64,000 nt of DNA from an uncultured Bacteroidales bacterium. Its GTDB lineage: Bacteria > Bacteroidota > Bacteroidia > Bacteroidales > UBA932. Location: positions 28,201-92,200 of the forward strand of contig CALUSM010000003.1 of assembly GCA_944323445.1 (NCBI GenBank), written 5' to 3'. A program made the position numbers and the translations under genes. A model generated the notes under the pieces. The model saw only the letters and a list, made by a program, of their open reading frames with translations, had not been told where the DNA came from and made no database searches. Below, one piece after another: positions 62,153-64,000 of this stretch; positions within the stretch are counted from its first letter, which is position 1; every line of letters begins with the position of its first letter.

Positions 62153-63688
62153 ATGAAGACCATGCAGAGCAGACGCACATTCATCCTCATAGGCACAGCC
62201 GTCGGGGCGGCCCTCGCCGCAGCCATCACCCTTACGATGGTGTGGCTCGTGGACTCGTACCGCGACCGGCAGCGGGAATTCGAGGACAGGATAAACTCCG
62301 CCCTGGATGAGGCCGTCGCCGCCGAGAGGGAGGCCCGCACGAGAGAGGGGAGGAGCCTCATCCTGCTTGAGACCGACACTACGGACGGATTCGACATTTT
62401 CAAGGACGTGATCGAGAACATACCGGTCGAGGAGATTGCCTCCATCAAGGTCTACAAAAGCGGGACAACATACACCGACGCCATCCGCCGTATCATGACC
62501 ACCGTCCCCGACTCCGACAGCCTGAGCGGTTTCCACACCTCCAATTTCCTGCTGACCTTCTACGCCATGCTGCGCTACAAGGACATATCCTACCCCTGCT
62601 CGGTCACAGTCGGAACCGAGGCCAGGGATACGACAGGCCTGAACATATTGATGGACTCCCTGAAGCGCTTCCTCGACGGATTCGGCCCGGACGTGAAAAT
62701 CACCGGTTCGTTCACCGTCACCCCGGACAGGGACTCCGTATCCAGGACATTGTACTCCGACAGCACGGTCATAGACAGGCCGGTGACATTTACCCGCACG
62801 ATACTCATCGGTGACTCCACGCCCCGGATAGTCTGCACCGTACAGATGACCGACCCCTCCCGGGACTTCCTACGGGAAATGGCAGGCCTCATCGCCAGCA
62901 TCCTCGCCATCACCGCCATCCTCTGCTTCAGTTACATCTACCTGCTGCACACCGTATTCCGCCAGAAGACCCTAAGCGAGATGCGCCGCGACCTGACCCA
63001 CAACATCTCCCACGAGCTCAAGACCCCGATAGCCACCGCCTCCGCCGCCAGCGAGGCCCTGCTCGACTATTCAGCCGACGAGGACCCCGAACGCCGCCGC
63101 CGCTATTTAGAGATCATCCGCGACCAGCTCGGAGCACTCTCCGCAATGGTCGGCCGCATCCTCGACATCTCCCTCCAGGAGCGGGACGACCTGGCATTGA
63201 ACCCCGCCCCCTGCGACCTGAGGACAATGCTCCACCGCCTCTGCACCGAGCTGACCGTCAGCACCGCCGGCCGCGCCCGCATCACCGAGGACTACCCCGA
63301 AGGTCCCGCGCCCGCCATCACCGCCGACGCCTTCCACCTCTCCGCCGCCATCTCCAACATCCTGGACAATGCGGTCAAATATTCCGCCGCCTCCCCTGAA
63401 ATCACCCTCCGCCTCCGGAGAGCAGACGCCGACGGCAGCATCCGCATCGAGGTGCAGGACAACGGCATCGGCATCCCCGCCTCCCAGCGCCGCCGCATCT
63501 TCGAGAAATACTACCGCATCCCCACCGGCGACGTGCAGAATGTCAGGGGCTTCGGCATCGGCCTCTACTACAGCCGCCTCGTGGTGGAAAAGCACGGCGG
63601 GACCATCAGCGTCAGTCCCGCTCCGGGCGGCGGCTCGATATTCACCCTCACTCTCAAAGGCATTCAGGACAATGGAAAACGCGGATAA
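62153..63688 (+). CDS. Sensor histidine kinase
   Basis: The 511-residue kinase has an N-terminal membrane helix (about 10-34), a periplasmic domain of about 210 residues, and a second helix (about 244-266). A dimerisation/phosphoacceptor domain has His287 in ISHELKTP, and an ATP-binding domain has N-box ISNILDNAVKYS, G1 VQDNGIGIP, F-box and G2 GFGIGLYYSRLVVEKHGG. It phosphorylates the response regulator encoded next, whose start overlaps its end by 17 bp. A start at the next ATG (62162) is also possible. The signal is unknown. Confidence 0.95.
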   Translation: MKTMQSRRTFILIGTAVGAALAAAITLTMVWLVDSYRDRQREFEDRINSALDEAVAAEREARTREGRSLILLETDTTDGFDIFKDVIENIPVEEIASIKVYKSGTTYTDAIRRIMTTVPDSDSLSGFHTSNFLLTFYAMLRYKDISYPCSVTVGTEARDTTGLNILMDSLKRFLDGFGPDVKITGSFTVTPDRDSVSRTLYSDSTVIDRPVTFTRTILIGDSTPRIVCTVQMTDPSRDFLREMAGLIASILAITAILCFSYIYLLHTVFRQKTLSEMRRDLTHNISHELKTPIATASAASEALLDYSADEDPERRRRYLEIIRDQLGALSAMVGRILDISLQERDDLALNPAPCDLRTMLHRLCTELTVSTAGRARITEDYPEGPAPAITADAFHLSAAISNILDNAVKYSAASPEITLRLRRADADGSIRIEVQDNGIGIPASQRRRIFEKYYRIPTGDVQNVRGFGIGLYYSRLVVEKHGGTISVSPAPGGGSIFTLTLKGIQDNGKRG

Positions 63689-64000
63689 CAGAATACGGCT
63701 GCTCCTCGTCGAGGACGAGCGGACCCTGGCGGGCATCATCGCCGACACCCTCTCTGAGAAGGGCTTCGAGGTGCGCTGCGCCTACAACGGTGCGGACGGG
63801 CTGCGGGCTGCGGCGGAATTCCGGCCGGAGGTCGTGGTCACCGACATCATGATGCCCACAATGGACGGATTCACCTTCGTCAAGCGGCTGCGCGGGGAAG
63901 GAATATGCGGCGACGATGTCCCGGTGCTCTTCCTCTCGGCCCGCTCCGGAGCGGAGGACGTGGTCCGCGGCTTCGAGCTCGGGGCCCAGGACTACATCCG
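63672..64000 (+). CDS. Two-component response regulator, N-terminal part
   Basis: The receiver domain of a response regulator is visible to the window end: the acidic pair in LLVEDER (Asp15 region), the phosphoacceptor Asp58 in VVTDIMMPTMDGF, and Ser in VLFLSARS. It stops just after ELGAQDYIR, before the conserved lysine region is complete. The output domain lies outside; the overlap with the histidine kinase and the receiver type suggest an OmpR-class regulator, but this cannot be confirmed here. Confidence 0.93.
   Translation, partial: MENADNRIRLLLVEDERTLAGIIADTLSEKGFEVRCAYNGADGLRAAAEFRPEVVVTDIMMPTMDGFTFVKRLRGEGICGDDVPVLFLSARSGAEDVVRGFELGAQDYI

Overview
This window is a chromosome segment of a GC-rich member of the Bacteroidota, most likely order Bacteroidales. 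The evidence is paired SusC/SusD genes, a type IX secretion C-terminal sorting domain, a PorV/PorQ-type barrel, GLPGLI proteins, Bacteroidota-type -7 promoter boxes (TAnnTTTG), an M56/BlaI pair and KorAB. The protein set would fit a Rikenellaceae-like or uncultured gut/rumen Bacteroidales lineage, but the sequence alone does not fix the family. No rRNA, tRNA or CRISPR was recognised.

Layout. 1-2.9 kb: the 3' end of rpoC and a small secreted protein. 3-6.5 kb: a secreted subtilisin-like lipoprotein with a type IX sorting tail, translationally coupled to a PorV/PorQ-like barrel. 6.7-19.5 kb: two paralogous SusC-SusD-lipoprotein operons in opposite orientation, with a tyrosine recombinase between them. 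19.6-29.5 kb: membrane pyrophosphatase, glutamate racemase, a thioredoxin-fold lipoprotein, gamma carbonic anhydrase, glutamate dehydrogenase, 2-oxoacid:ferredoxin oxidoreductase KorAB and an OmpH chaperone. 29.5-46 kb: outer-membrane biogenesis and housekeeping genes (bamA, uppS, nadK, a second OmpH, a glycosyltransferase, purC, a LysM protein, an M24 peptidase, recN, coaBC, rpoZ, bamD, an SDR). 46-50.3 kb: rubrerythrin, prfB with its programmed frameshift, and a sugar transporter/ROK kinase pair. 50.4-56 kb: recX, a patatin-Omp85 fusion, rlmN, and an M56 peptidase with its BlaI-type repressor. 56-62 kb: a TonB-dependent receptor/GLPGLI operon in which every gene is preceded by a tandem palindrome-rich repeat array. 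62-64 kb: a two-component system cut by the window end.

The most notable system is at 12373-13863. The 15-bp site GTTAC-TCGCG-GTAAC occurs twice in inverted orientation, once inside the signal-peptide codons of each susC. The left-hand susC has a complete signal peptide, its own start codon and a leader. The right-hand susC has only the part of the signal peptide downstream of the site, and an in-frame stop lies just upstream. Inverting the roughly 1.5 kb between the sites, which carries the recombinase, would move the start codon, N-region and leader to the other operon exactly in frame. This is a two-state SusC/SusD switch of the kind described in Bacteroides fragilis, read here directly from the sequence.

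The second unusual system is a family of tandem arrays with units of 117, 105 and 118 bp. They are built on short palindromes and sit in front of each of the three genes of the TonB receptor/GLPGLI operon. A solitary degenerate copy lies in the promoter region of prfB. The open reading frames of two genes run through the arrays, so naive start calls there give repeat-coded N-termini that are probably not real protein.
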